DNA of 64,000 nt. Source: Desulfosporosinus nitroreducens. GTDB lineage: Bacteria; Bacillota; Desulfitobacteriia; Desulfitobacteriales; Desulfitobacteriaceae. The notes below the pieces were generated by a model. The model did not search any database. It was not told the origin of the DNA and was given only the letters and a program-made list of their open reading frames with translations. The stretch covers positions 1 to 64,000 of the forward strand of contig NZ_JAMHFY010000019.1 in NCBI RefSeq assembly GCF_023897015.1, read 5' to 3'. Within the stretch, counting starts at the first letter, position 1, and the number at the start of each line of letters is the position of its first letter. Position numbers and translations under genes: made by a program. Shown here piece after piece: positions 8,738 through 16,488 of the stretch.

Positions 8738-10546
8738 ATGCGTACAATTGCTTTACCAAGACAAAATATAAAATTTAATTATGATACTGATATAAAGGGC
8801 AGTCTCTTAAATATTCTTATTGCCCAGCAGATTTTCATTGAAAGCCCCTGTGGCGGACGAAGCAGCTGTGGCAAGTGTAAGATAAAACATTTAGGAGGGG
8901 ATCTTCCACCTCTATCTGTTGACGAGGAAAAACGCCTTACCCAAAAAGAGATCGAGGAAGGTATTCGTTTAGCCTGTCTGATCTATCCAGAAACGGATCT
9001 GGAGATCGACATCATCGATCAGGAGGCAAATCACCCGGTTCTGACAGGAGGGTATGTACCGGAGTATCAGTGCAACCCTGCGATCTGGAAAAAGCCCATT
9101 GAGATAACAAAGCCCACTTTGACAGACCAAACCCCCTATGAAGTGCTGTTTAAGAAGGCTCTGGCCATCAATCATTTGCCCTGGGACGTACTCCGCCAAA
9201 TCTCCATGGGGGAGGGGACGTATACTGGGGTATTTAATCAAGACCAGCTTATCGGTCTTGAAAAAGGGGATACCAGTGAGTTGCTTTACGGAGTTGCAGT
9301 AGATATAGGAACTACAACCGTTGTAACCTCACTTATCAATTTAAGGACAGGCGAAGAAATTGATAGCGAAGCGGCTATCAATCCTCAGAAAAATTTCGGT
9401 CAGGATGTGCTGACTCGCATTACCTATGTTCTCGATCATGGTAAGAACGGGCGGGATCAGTTACAAACAGCCATTGTTGATTCCTTAAATGAGATGATCC
9501 AGACCATGTGTGAAAGGCGAAAACTCTCCCCTTCACTCATCTATGAAGTCGCCATTGCGGCTAATTGCACGATGATGCATATAGTTCTTGGAGTTGATCC
9601 GCTATCGATTGGGAAATCTCCCTATGCACCGATTTTTGTAGAGGAGAAAGATATTTCCGCGAAAGATATTGGTTTGACTGCCCTTTCTTCCTTCGGGCGG
9701 GTATATTGTCTGCCAGCTGTTTCATCCTATATTGGAGCAGATATAGTGGCGGGAGCCTATGTAGCCAAGCTCCACGACAGGAAAGATAAAGTGCTCTTTA
9801 TCGATATCGGGACCAACGGGGAGATCGTTCTTTCTAACAGGGGAAAATTAGTGTCTTGCTCCTGTGCTGCGGGACCTGCCCTTGAAGGGATGAATATCAG
9901 CAGCGGTATGCGTGCCGCCGATGGGGCCATAGAGGAAGTCCATTTCGATACAGAGAAGGGCTTTATTTTGGAGGTTATTGGAGACAAAACTCCGGTAGGA
10001 TTATGTGGCAGCGGGATACTGGCAGCTATACGCGAATTGCTGAAACATAATTTTGTCACTGTCCGTGGAAATATCGTTAAACCTGAGGAGCTAGAGGTTG
10101 GGGACCCGAGACTGTCCTATATCGACCTCGAAGGCAAGAAAAGACGAATTTGTATTGGAGAGGGCCCAACGAAAATCCTGATTACCCAAGGGGATGTTCG
10201 CCAAGTTCAACTGGCAAAGAGTGCGATTTTATCAGGGTTTGTAGCGCTGGTAAATGCCATGGATCTCACGTTTGCGGATTTAGATGAGGTGATCGTGGCC
10301 GGTCAATTCGGAGCTCATCTTCCTGTGGAAAGTCTGGTAGGGACGGGTATTTTACCAAAGGCTGTCAAAGATAAGATCACCTATATCGGTAATTCCTCAA
10401 AAACTGGGGCTTATCTGGCCTTGATGTCCCTTGAATCCCGTCAAGAAATGGCAACGCTTGCCAAGGCCTTTGATTATCTCGAATTGAGCGTGACAAAAGG
10501 TTATGAACGATTATTCGTGGAGTGTTCTCAATTTAATGTGAAATAG
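8738..10546 (+). CDS. Corrinoid reductive activator (RACE/RACo-type ferredoxin-ASKHA protein)
   Basis: A 602-residue protein that restores inactive Co(II) corrinoid to Co(I) with ATP. The N-terminal 2Fe-2S ferredoxin-like domain shows CGGRSSCGKC and a fourth Cys in RLACLI. A linker follows, then the long ATP-binding ASKHA region (the DUF4445-type C-terminal part) with the phosphate loops VDIGTTTV and FIDIGTNGE and the segment GPALEGMNI. It ends the operon directly after the third methyltransferase. Partners in related operons, for example RamA or the activators of O-demethylase systems, do the same job for several corrinoid proteins. No ribosome binding site is strong; GAAGACGAGG precedes ATG 8738. 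Confidence 0.9.
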   Translation: MRTIALPRQNIKFNYDTDIKGSLLNILIAQQIFIESPCGGRSSCGKCKIKHLGGDLPPLSVDEEKRLTQKEIEEGIRLACLIYPETDLEIDIIDQEANHPVLTGGYVPEYQCNPAIWKKPIEITKPTLTDQTPYEVLFKKALAINHLPWDVLRQISMGEGTYTGVFNQDQLIGLEKGDTSELLYGVAVDIGTTTVVTSLINLRTGEEIDSEAAINPQKNFGQDVLTRITYVLDHGKNGRDQLQTAIVDSLNEMIQTMCERRKLSPSLIYEVAIAANCTMMHIVLGVDPLSIGKSPYAPIFVEEKDISAKDIGLTALSSFGRVYCLPAVSSYIGADIVAGAYVAKLHDRKDKVLFIDIGTNGEIVLSNRGKLVSCSCAAGPALEGMNISSGMRAADGAIEEVHFDTEKGFILEVIGDKTPVGLCGSGILAAIRELLKHNFVTVRGNIVKPEELEVGDPRLSYIDLEGKKRRICIGEGPTKILITQGDVRQVQLAKSAILSGFVALVNAMDLTFADLDEVIVAGQFGAHLPVESLVGTGILPKAVKDKITYIGNSSKTGAYLALMSLESRQEMATLAKAFDYLELSVTKGYERLFVECSQFNVK

Positions 10547-10715
10547 AATATGAGTTGGATTTTAAAAATCAGTTTATAACTAGTTGGTCGTTGACATAGA
10601 CTTTATGTTATTTCTTGCAGAGAAATGAGCTCTTTTTGAGTATTTGATTCTTAATAACGATGAAGCTCTATGTGAAAACTTAACGTTATTTAGTTATTCA
10701 TAAGGGGTTAAAGTA

Positions 10716-11339
10716 ATGAATGTTTTACTTTTTGGTGGATTTTTAGGTTCCGGAAAAACTTCAATTATATTGCAGGTCGCTAGATACCTTGTTAAAGGAT
10801 TTTCGACACAACAGTTGGAAAGTGATAAACCGTCTTTGGTAATCATAGAAAATGAAGTTGGGGAGACGGGTATTGATGATAAAATCCTCAAAGCAGAGGG
10901 GCTAAATGTTCGGGAGCTTATCGCTGGGTGCATCTGTTGCACGCTAAACGCAGAGCTTACCGTATGTCTCAATGAAATTCAGGAGGAATTGTCGCCAAAA
11001 TGGGTGATCATTGAAACAACGGGAATGGCCTTCCCACATACAATCGCGGAAACGATCGCTAAGTATGGTAAGGGCATTGATAGTTTGAAGACGATTGTTG
11101 TAGCTGATGCAGAGCGATGGGACGAACTTTCGACGATCATGCCCGGTTTAATAGAAGAGCAAATCGTTAAGGCCAACATCATTCTCTTGAACAAGATTGA
11201 TTGTCTAGAACCTGAGCAAGTATGTGGTGTCAAAGAAAGCATTAGAAGGATAAATCCTTCAGCGCTTTTCTATGCAATATCCGCGCATGATGAGGTTGAT
11301 CCGCAAATCTGGAGTAAGGCGGTGACTTATTGTGAGTGA
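10716..11339 (+). CDS. CobW/P47K-type GTPase (N-terminal domain only)
   Basis: A 207-residue G3E-family GTPase. The P-loop is FLGSGKTS, the metal motif CxCC appears as GCICCTL, and the specificity loop is LNKID. CobW-family proteins insert or store metal ions or help cobalamin metalloenzymes. Usual CobW proteins are 300-400 residues with a C-terminal domain. Here the product ends right after the GTPase domain and the next gene overlaps it, so the two may be the halves of a split CobW. It lies 170 bases beyond the activator gene and fits as an accessory factor for the corrinoid system. Confidence 0.85.
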   Translation: MNVLLFGGFLGSGKTSIILQVARYLVKGFSTQQLESDKPSLVIIENEVGETGIDDKILKAEGLNVRELIAGCICCTLNAELTVCLNEIQEELSPKWVIIETTGMAFPHTIAETIAKYGKGIDSLKTIVVADAERWDELSTIMPGLIEEQIVKANIILLNKIDCLEPEQVCGVKESIRRINPSALFYAISAHDEVDPQIWSKAVTYCE

Positions 11340-11784
11340 ACAGCGGGACGAACATGTGCATGAGCACTCATATCAGCAATATTCTCTTGAGTGCTCGACT
11401 AAGCATTCTAACCCAGCAATTTTTTCAGAGACCCTTAGATTGGTGTTTTTAGAAAAGGTAAATTCCGAAAAGCTTCAAAAATCTCTCACTCAATGGGTTG
11501 AAGAGATCAGGGATTGGACAAACGATAATGCATATTTAGTTGGACATATTAAAGTTTTTGTTGAAGGGCAAGAGAGTTTATGGTTATCTTCTACAGGTAG
11601 GAGCATTAATATCAAACACTCCCAAGGGTGGAACGAATGGTCAGCTAACAGGGTTACCCTAAGTTTAACGGCAATTATTTTTGGAACGTCAAAGGAAGCT
11701 TTACGGGAAGTAGCACAAGAGAGTATTAAAAGAGTTTATCGAGAATATGGCGATCTTTGGTCGCTACGCAACACTTTAGATTGA
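11332..11784 (+). CDS. Probable partner of the CobW-type GTPase, His-rich head
   Basis: A 150-residue protein starting at GTG 11332, overlapping the stop of the GTPase gene by 8 bases, so the two are translationally coupled. The head EHVHEHSYQ is rich in His and Glu and could bind a metal ion. The remainder is soluble alpha/beta-looking, with a regular segment WVEEIRDWTNDNAYLVGHIKVF that resembles a small ligand- or metal-handling domain found next to CobW proteins. I cannot assign a family with certainty. The overlap argues that it acts with the GTPase as the missing C-terminal half. Confidence 0.6.
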   Translation: MSEQRDEHVHEHSYQQYSLECSTKHSNPAIFSETLRLVFLEKVNSEKLQKSLTQWVEEIRDWTNDNAYLVGHIKVFVEGQESLWLSSTGRSINIKHSQGWNEWSANRVTLSLTAIIFGTSKEALREVAQESIKRVYREYGDLWSLRNTLD

Positions 11785-11841
11785 CAACTTAAGCAAACCT
11801 ATTTGAAACCGTTAATTTCTACTGACTATCGTAAGAAAACG

Positions 11842-11935
11842 ATGGCTCATTTTGTTTTTGACGCTAGGTTCGACGATGTATGCGATGGTCTAGGACCACT
11901 ATCCTTCGGAGAGCTGAGAGCCATTTAATTAAATG
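11842..11935 (+). ncRNA. Possible structured RNA of unknown class
   Basis: ATGGCTC (about 11843-11849) can pair with GAGCCAT near 11927-11933, closing a domain of about 90 nucleotides. Inside it GGTC-TAG-GACC forms a small hairpin and CTATCC-TTC-GGAGAG another, with CTAGG and CGATG each occurring twice. An intrinsic terminator follows 20 bases later and the two-component genes come next. This has the shape of a riboswitch or attenuator, but it does not match any class I know, and it may equally be a folded 3' end of the CobW operon. Confidence 0.3.
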
Positions 11936-11954
11936 GGGAAATATAAGTAATCCT

Positions 11955-11993
11955 AGTCGGTTTTCCTATAAAGTTAGGAAAACCGACTTTTTG
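11955..11993 (+). terminator. Strong intrinsic terminator
   Basis: AGTCGGTTTTCCTA pairs perfectly with TAGGAAAACCGACT around a six-base loop, followed by TTTTT. Confidence 0.9.
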
Positions 11994-12131
11994 CATTCTC
12001 CATATTTAACATATTAAGAAAATCTTAAGGTTTTAATAAGGGAAATACTATGATAAAATTCTATATTTCTCGGTAACATGATATGATGATGGGTGTTTTT
12101 ATTTACAAGCAGGAAGAAGAGGTTGGTACTT

Positions 12132-12830
12132 GTGGGCATAAGTATTTTAGTTGTAGACGATGAACAGTCGATAGCGGATCTAATTGAAGTTTATCTAAAA
12201 AATGAAGGTTTTACAGTCTGCAAATTTTATAACGGCCAAGATGCCTTAAAGTGCATTATGTCAGAACAACTGGAGCTTGCAATACTTGATGTCATGTTGT
12301 CGGACATTGATGGTTTTACCCTCTGCCAGAAAATCAGGGAAAAGCACAATTTTCCTGTTATCATGCTGACGGCAAAAGAAGAAGAAATCGATAAAATTAC
12401 CGGACTGACACTGGGTGCGGACGATTACATGACAAAACCATTTCGGCCTTTGGAACTTGTTGCTCGCGTTAAAGCGCAGCTGCGCAGGTTTACCAAATAT
12501 AATGCTTCCGAACCATTGCGTGAGGAAAAAGTGATCGAATTTTCGGGTTTGGTATTAAATAAGGATACACATGTATGTACTTTAAACGAAAAGCCGCTGG
12601 CTCTTACTCCCACGGAGTTTTCTATTCTGTGGGTGCTAGGTTCCAATCGGGGTCGCGTAGTCAGTTCTGAAGAGTTATTCCACGAAGTTTGGGGCGAGAA
12701 GTATTTTAGTAACAGCAATAACACAGTGATGGTACACATCCGGCATTTGAGGGAAAAGATGCACGATTCCGCAGAGCATCCAAAATACATTAAAACGGTG
12801 TGGGGGGTCGGCTACAAAATTGAAAGATAA
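12132..12830 (+). CDS. OmpR/VanR-type response regulator
   Basis: A 232-residue regulator. The receiver domain has the acidic pair VVDDEQ, the phosphorylation Asp in LDVML, the Thr/Ser switch in MLTAKE and the Lys in TKPF. The C-terminal winged helix reads LTPTEFSILWVLGSNRG and ends VWGVGYKIE, as in OmpR/PhoB proteins. GTG 12132 is chosen since AGAAGAGG lies 10-14 bases upstream and the product then starts directly at the receiver strand. The histidine kinase gene overlaps its 3' end by 11 bases, so the two act as a pair. Order and style resemble VanR/VanS, and a D,D-carboxypeptidase gene follows. Confidence 0.9.
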   Translation: MGISILVVDDEQSIADLIEVYLKNEGFTVCKFYNGQDALKCIMSEQLELAILDVMLSDIDGFTLCQKIREKHNFPVIMLTAKEEEIDKITGLTLGADDYMTKPFRPLELVARVKAQLRRFTKYNASEPLREEKVIEFSGLVLNKDTHVCTLNEKPLALTPTEFSILWVLGSNRGRVVSSEELFHEVWGEKYFSNSNNTVMVHIRHLREKMHDSAEHPKYIKTVWGVGYKIER

Positions 12831-13944
12831 CAGAACGAGCATTATAGAAGCTTCGCTTATCTTCTTAGGGGTTATTTTGTTTTGTATAGTTACGGTGTGG
12901 CTGGTGGACCAAGTATTTAATGGAGTATTTTATGAATGGTTTTCTAATAGATTTTATATTGAAGCAAGATATCAAAGTAACGAAAAGATAGGGGTTATTT
13001 TTAGAAGCTGGTCTGAAATTAAAGAATTTTTGATTGGTGTATTTTCCGTTCTTTTAATATTTTTAGCGTTATGCACGAGTATCTCAGCATATTTTTATGC
13101 AGGTTATAGAAGCAAAAAAGACATCAGCTTTATTACAGACTCAATTAATTCCTTCATCAAGTCCAACAGTTATGACTTAACCTTGCCGGAAAAATATTCT
13201 GAAATTGAAAAACAGCTGATAAGGATAAAAGCAAATTCCCAAAAGAACGAGCAGCTTGTCCAAACGGAAATGCAGCGGAAAAATGATCTGATTACTTATT
13301 TGGCGCACGATCTAAAAACACCGCTAGCTTCAGTTATCGGTTACCTGAGTCTGTTGGATGAAGCACCAGATATGCCGGCAGAGCAAAAAGCCAAATACGT
13401 TGGGATAGGTTTACAGAAAGCTTACAGGTTGGAAGAATTAATCAATGAGTTTTTTGAAATTACAAGGTTTAATCTCCATTCTATTATTTTGAATAAAGGC
13501 AAAATAAAACTCGCTTTTATGCTTGAGCAGATGGCTGACGAGTTTTACCCCATGCTCAACCCGCAGCGCAAACAGGTCGCTATACATGTTCCCGATGATC
13601 TTATCCTTGTGGGAGACGCGGATAAGCTTATCCGCGTCTTCAACAATATTCTTAAAAACGCAATTGCCTATAGTTATGAAAACAGTGTTATTGAAATTAT
13701 GGCGGATCAACAGGGGGAAAATACCGTTCTTACATTCACTAACCAGGGAGATCCTATTTCTCCTCATAAGCTGGATACTATTTTTGAAAAATTTTACCGT
13801 CTGGATTCTGCCCGTTCTACAAACACGGGTGGGGCAGGGTTGGGCCTGGCGATCGCCAAAGAAATTGTCGCGGCTCACGGCGGAACGATCTCAGCAGAAA
13901 GTAACCCGGATCATACTGTATTTACTGTAAAGCTTCCGTCATAA
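12820..13944 (+). CDS. VanS-like sensor histidine kinase
   Basis: A 374-residue membrane kinase with a TTG start overlapping the regulator. Two membrane segments (about residues 10-30 and 66-92) flank an outside loop of about 35 residues. A linker follows, then the H-box YLAHDLKTPLASVIGYLSLL with the phospho-acceptor His, the N-box NNILKNAIAYS, and the G-boxes GGAGLGLAIAKEIV. This is the VanS/PhoR class. The outside loop is too short for a known sensor fold, so it may sense a membrane-near or wall-related signal. The following D,D-carboxypeptidase gene is the natural target. No van ligase or dehydrogenase genes are in the window, so I do not call this a glycopeptide resistance locus. Confidence 0.88.
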   Translation: MKDNRTSIIEASLIFLGVILFCIVTVWLVDQVFNGVFYEWFSNRFYIEARYQSNEKIGVIFRSWSEIKEFLIGVFSVLLIFLALCTSISAYFYAGYRSKKDISFITDSINSFIKSNSYDLTLPEKYSEIEKQLIRIKANSQKNEQLVQTEMQRKNDLITYLAHDLKTPLASVIGYLSLLDEAPDMPAEQKAKYVGIGLQKAYRLEELINEFFEITRFNLHSIILNKGKIKLAFMLEQMADEFYPMLNPQRKQVAIHVPDDLILVGDADKLIRVFNNILKNAIAYSYENSVIEIMADQQGENTVLTFTNQGDPISPHKLDTIFEKFYRLDSARSTNTGGAGLGLAIAKEIVAAHGGTISAESNPDHTVFTVKLPS

Positions 13945-13984
13945 GTAAATCTTAAGAAGTTCATAAGAGGGAATTCCAACATGG

Positions 13985-14027
13985 CTCCTTATTCAGTGTT
14001 TAAATAGAAACAGCACTGAATAAGGAG
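13985..14027 (+). promoter_or_regulatory. Hairpin that hides the ribosome binding site of the D,D-carboxypeptidase gene
   Basis: A 14-base arm, CTCCTTATTCAGTG (13985-13998), pairs perfectly with CACTGAATAAGGAG (14014-14027). The right arm contains AAGGAG, the ribosome binding site of the gene starting at 14035, and the left arm offers a matching CTCCTT. Without an unfolding event the site would be closed. It could also end most kinase transcripts, though the T run after it is broken (TTTTAT). Confidence 0.6.
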
Positions 14028-14034
14028 TTTTATA

Positions 14035-14988
14035 ATGCAAAAAACAAAGAAGAAAAAATCGAAGTTTTGGACCCTTTTGATAGTGATTGTTGTTTTTATT
14101 TTAGCTTTCAAATCTAACATTTTTAACGGACAATCATTGTTTGGAATAATCGACGGTGATGAACCTGGATCAATTCCCGTATCAACATCTAATTCTGCCG
14201 ATTTAATACCCTCAGACAATCTGCATAGTCCCAATGCGATTCTGGTTCGCTTGGATAATCAGAAAGTTTTGCTGGAGAAAAACTCTAAGCAAAAAATTTT
14301 CCCTGCATCTTTGACCAAAATTATGACAGCAATCGTTGCAATTGAAAAGTTAGCGGATTTACAGAAAACTATAGTTCTTCCAAATTCCACGTTTCGGGAA
14401 TTATACAAAGCAGATGCGTCGATGGCAGGATTTACAGCGAATGAAAGAGTGCGAGCAATTGATTTGATTTACGGAGTAATGCTGCCGAGCGGAGCGGAAT
14501 GCTGTATTGGACTTGCTGAACATATTGCGGGATCAGAAAAAAAGTTCGTCGAGATAATGAATCAAAAAGCAGCAGTACTAGGCATGAACAATACCCATTT
14601 TACCAATACAACAGGGCTTCAAGACGAAAAACACTACACAACCGTAAAGGATTTGTCGATACTTCTGAGCTATGCGCTGAAAAACAACACTTTTAAAAAA
14701 GTCTTTACAGCTTCACGCTACTCCACCCCACCGACAAATGTACATTCCGGCGGGATTACCTTTTATAGCACAATGTTTAAAAATCTGGCGAATCCAGTGA
14801 TTGATGGCGGGAGAATTTTGGGTGGCAAAACCGGATACACCAATGAAGCTGGGCTATGCCTGGCAAGCCTTGCACAGAAAGATGGCAGGGAATATATACT
14901 TGTGACGGCTGGAGCCAAGGGTAATCACGAGTCCGCGCAATACGACATTGAAGACGCTTACACCGTGTATGACAAATTAGGAAAATAA
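14035..14988 (+). CDS. D-alanyl-D-alanine carboxypeptidase (peptidase S11, DacF/VanY-like role)
   Basis: A 317-residue serine peptidase anchored by an N-terminal membrane segment (about residues 12-28) and acting on peptidoglycan stem peptides outside. The catalytic SxxK is SLTK at 92-95 and the third motif is KTG in GGKTGYT (K265). The second motif, usually SxN, reads SGAE at 152-155, so the Asn is replaced by Ala, as I recall for one clostridial subgroup. The protein is shorter than DacA and appears to lack the C-terminal beta domain. Its position behind a VanRS-like pair suggests induced trimming of D-Ala, and its ribosome binding site is inside a hairpin. Confidence 0.85.
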   Translation: MQKTKKKKSKFWTLLIVIVVFILAFKSNIFNGQSLFGIIDGDEPGSIPVSTSNSADLIPSDNLHSPNAILVRLDNQKVLLEKNSKQKIFPASLTKIMTAIVAIEKLADLQKTIVLPNSTFRELYKADASMAGFTANERVRAIDLIYGVMLPSGAECCIGLAEHIAGSEKKFVEIMNQKAAVLGMNNTHFTNTTGLQDEKHYTTVKDLSILLSYALKNNTFKKVFTASRYSTPPTNVHSGGITFYSTMFKNLANPVIDGGRILGGKTGYTNEAGLCLASLAQKDGREYILVTAGAKGNHESAQYDIEDAYTVYDKLGK

Positions 14989-15002
14989 TATCTTACTATA
15001 TA

Positions 15003-15605
15003 TTAAGCGGTTTCGCCATTCATTTTCTTCTTAAAAATGAAAATTGCAATAACCATTATGACAACTGCATATCCAATTACCCACCAAAGGTGCGGTAAAA
15101 TCGATAAATAGTCTCCGGAAATGGCAGCTCTGCCCGCGTCAACAGCATGAGCAAATGGAAGTGCATATGCAATCTCTTTGAACCATCCACCAATCAGATT
15201 TAAATCAAACCATGTGCCACTCAACCATGCACTGAGATTAGTCAATAGTGCTCCAATGATGCTGCTCACCTGCTTTTCATTAAATATACTGCCTGCTAAC
15301 AGTCCAATTCCAATAAATAGTACAGCTGTTGGCATAAGCACAATAAGAGACAGCAAAACATTGGCGTTTACAGGCAACCCTAAGAAGAATGCGGCAATAA
15401 AGCTTATGGCAATTTGAAGAATCGCCATGGGTAGTAGTGGAAGTGTGTATCCCATGATGTAATCAGAGGCAGAAAGTGGAGTCGTGAACAATCGCATCAA
15501 AAATGAGGTTCCTCTATCTATAGCTATTAACATTCCAGAGAATAGCGAGATAAAAGAAAGACCGAAAACTGCTATTCCCGGAATAAGTTTATCAATGACA
15601 AACAA
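15003..15605 (-). pseudogene. ABC-2 type transport permease, N-terminally truncated
   Basis: About 200 residues with five hydrophobic segments of the ABC-2/DrrB class, including FTTPLSASDYIMGYT and the late GTWFDLNLIGGWF-ALPFAHAVDA segment, which are typical of the permease C-terminal two thirds. The first 50 or so residues, with the first membrane helix, are lacking. Upstream in the same frame a stop is met soon, while hydrophobic codons (IGVLWLILIS) appear in another frame behind a good AAAGGAG site, which points to a deletion or frameshift near 15620-15640. No ATP-binding subunit gene is next to it. It is most likely a dying gene, though a start at TTG 15605 cannot be ruled out. Confidence 0.65.
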
Positions 15606-16034
15606 TTCAACTTCAATATTGGCTTGAATGGCAGATAGATATAAGAATTAACCATAATACACCAATGGTTCAGCTCCTTTATAATTCGCAGCAAATTATT
15701 TTGCTGCAGATCGTCTGTATTTATGCGTCACATTGGACGATAGTTTCGTGTAAATTGTTTTTTACAAGGTCTAATTGAATTGTGCGGGAGTCATTCCGCT
15801 CCCTAGCCGCCGAGCGAGATAGCGCAAAGCGCCAGGAAGGCAATTCTTAGAATGGGTGGACAATAGAAGTTGAGAGCGAAATACTCAAGGCACTAAGAAT
15901 TAACAAAAATAAATTCACCTGAGTTTTAAGGCCAGAGAAGGTAAGTCTATGCTTGAAAGTAGCAAATGACCCCCTCTGGCCTCATTTATTAAAAGCACTT
16001 CTCTGGAATCTGACTGATAAATGAGGAAATTTTC
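15606..16034. other. Intergenic region with several hairpins, no gene
   Basis: GCAGCAAA-TTA-TTTTGCTGC (15689-15708), a GGGAG/CTCCC hairpin near 15785-15803, and the arms AATTCTTAG (about 15842-15850) and CTAAGAATT (15892-15900) can each fold. The stretch at 15780-15840 is GC-richer than its flanks and may be a scar of lost DNA. I see no coding frame worth calling. Confidence 0.45.
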
Positions 16035-16096
16035 TTGACAGCAATTGTTTACAGATGTAATATACTTATAAATTACATCTGTAAACAATTGCTTGT
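16035..16096 (+). promoter_or_regulatory. blaI promoter with BlaI/MecI-type operator palindrome
   Basis: TTGACA (16035-16040) and TAATAT (16058-16063) are 17 bases apart, a near-ideal promoter. Overlaid on it is a very long inverted repeat: GCAATTGTTTACAGATGTAAT (16041-16061) is mirrored at 16072-16092. Each arm holds the BlaI/MecI core TACAnnTGTA (TACAGATGTA and TACATCTGTA). A dimer on each arm would cover the -10 box and the transcript start, so the repressor made by the next gene very probably controls its own operon. Confidence 0.88.
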
Positions 16097-16110
16097 CAGG
16101 AGGCTTAAAC

Positions 16111-16488
16111 TTGATAGAAACACCCAATATATCAGATGCGGAATGGGAAGTTATGAAGATTTGTTGGCTGAAATCGGCTCCATGTACTGCAAATGAGATC
16201 GTTAAGGCTTTAGAACAATCGACAGATTGGAAACCAAATACAATCAAGACTTTAATCGGGAGGTTGGTTAAAAAAGGGGCACTAGGTTACAAAGAAGAGG
16301 GTAGGGTTTATCTTTACAAGCCCTTAGTGACCGAAGAAGAGTGTGTTAAGGTCGAGAGTAAGTCCTTTCTTACTCGAGTATTTGGTGGAGCGCTTAAGCC
16401 TATGCTCGTTACGTTTCTTAAAGAAGAAAAGCTCTCTCAGGATGAAATTGAAGAACTTAAACAGCTCCTTGAAGAAAGGAAAGAGTGA
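16111..16488 (+). CDS. BlaI/MecI-family transcriptional repressor
   Basis: A 125-residue winged-helix repressor. The N-terminal half reads ISDAEWEVMKICW-SAPCTANEIV and then KPNTIKTLIGRLVKKGALGY, the usual recognition helix region of BlaI. The C-terminal half, with LSQDEIEELKQLLEE, is the dimer part that is cut by the BlaR1-type protease in known systems. The start at TTG 16111 is set by CAGGAGG at about 16097-16103. The gene overlaps the next, a BlaR1-type protein, by 4 bases (GTGA), so the pair is coupled. Its operator is the palindrome immediately upstream. Confidence 0.92.
   Translation: MIETPNISDAEWEVMKICWLKSAPCTANEIVKALEQSTDWKPNTIKTLIGRLVKKGALGYKEEGRVYLYKPLVTEEECVKVESKSFLTRVFGGALKPMLVTFLKEEKLSQDEIEELKQLLEERKE

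Noticed and set aside
11842-11935. Guanidine-I (ykkC) or glycine riboswitch
   Set aside because: CTAGG and GGTC-type words are present but the conserved core of neither class can be laid over the sequence.
12820-14988. Glycopeptide (vancomycin) resistance cluster
   Set aside because: Only VanRS-like regulators and a D,D-carboxypeptidase are present; no VanH-, VanX- or D-Ala-D-Lac ligase-type gene is in the window, and the VanW domain lies 6 kb away in a wall-binding protein.
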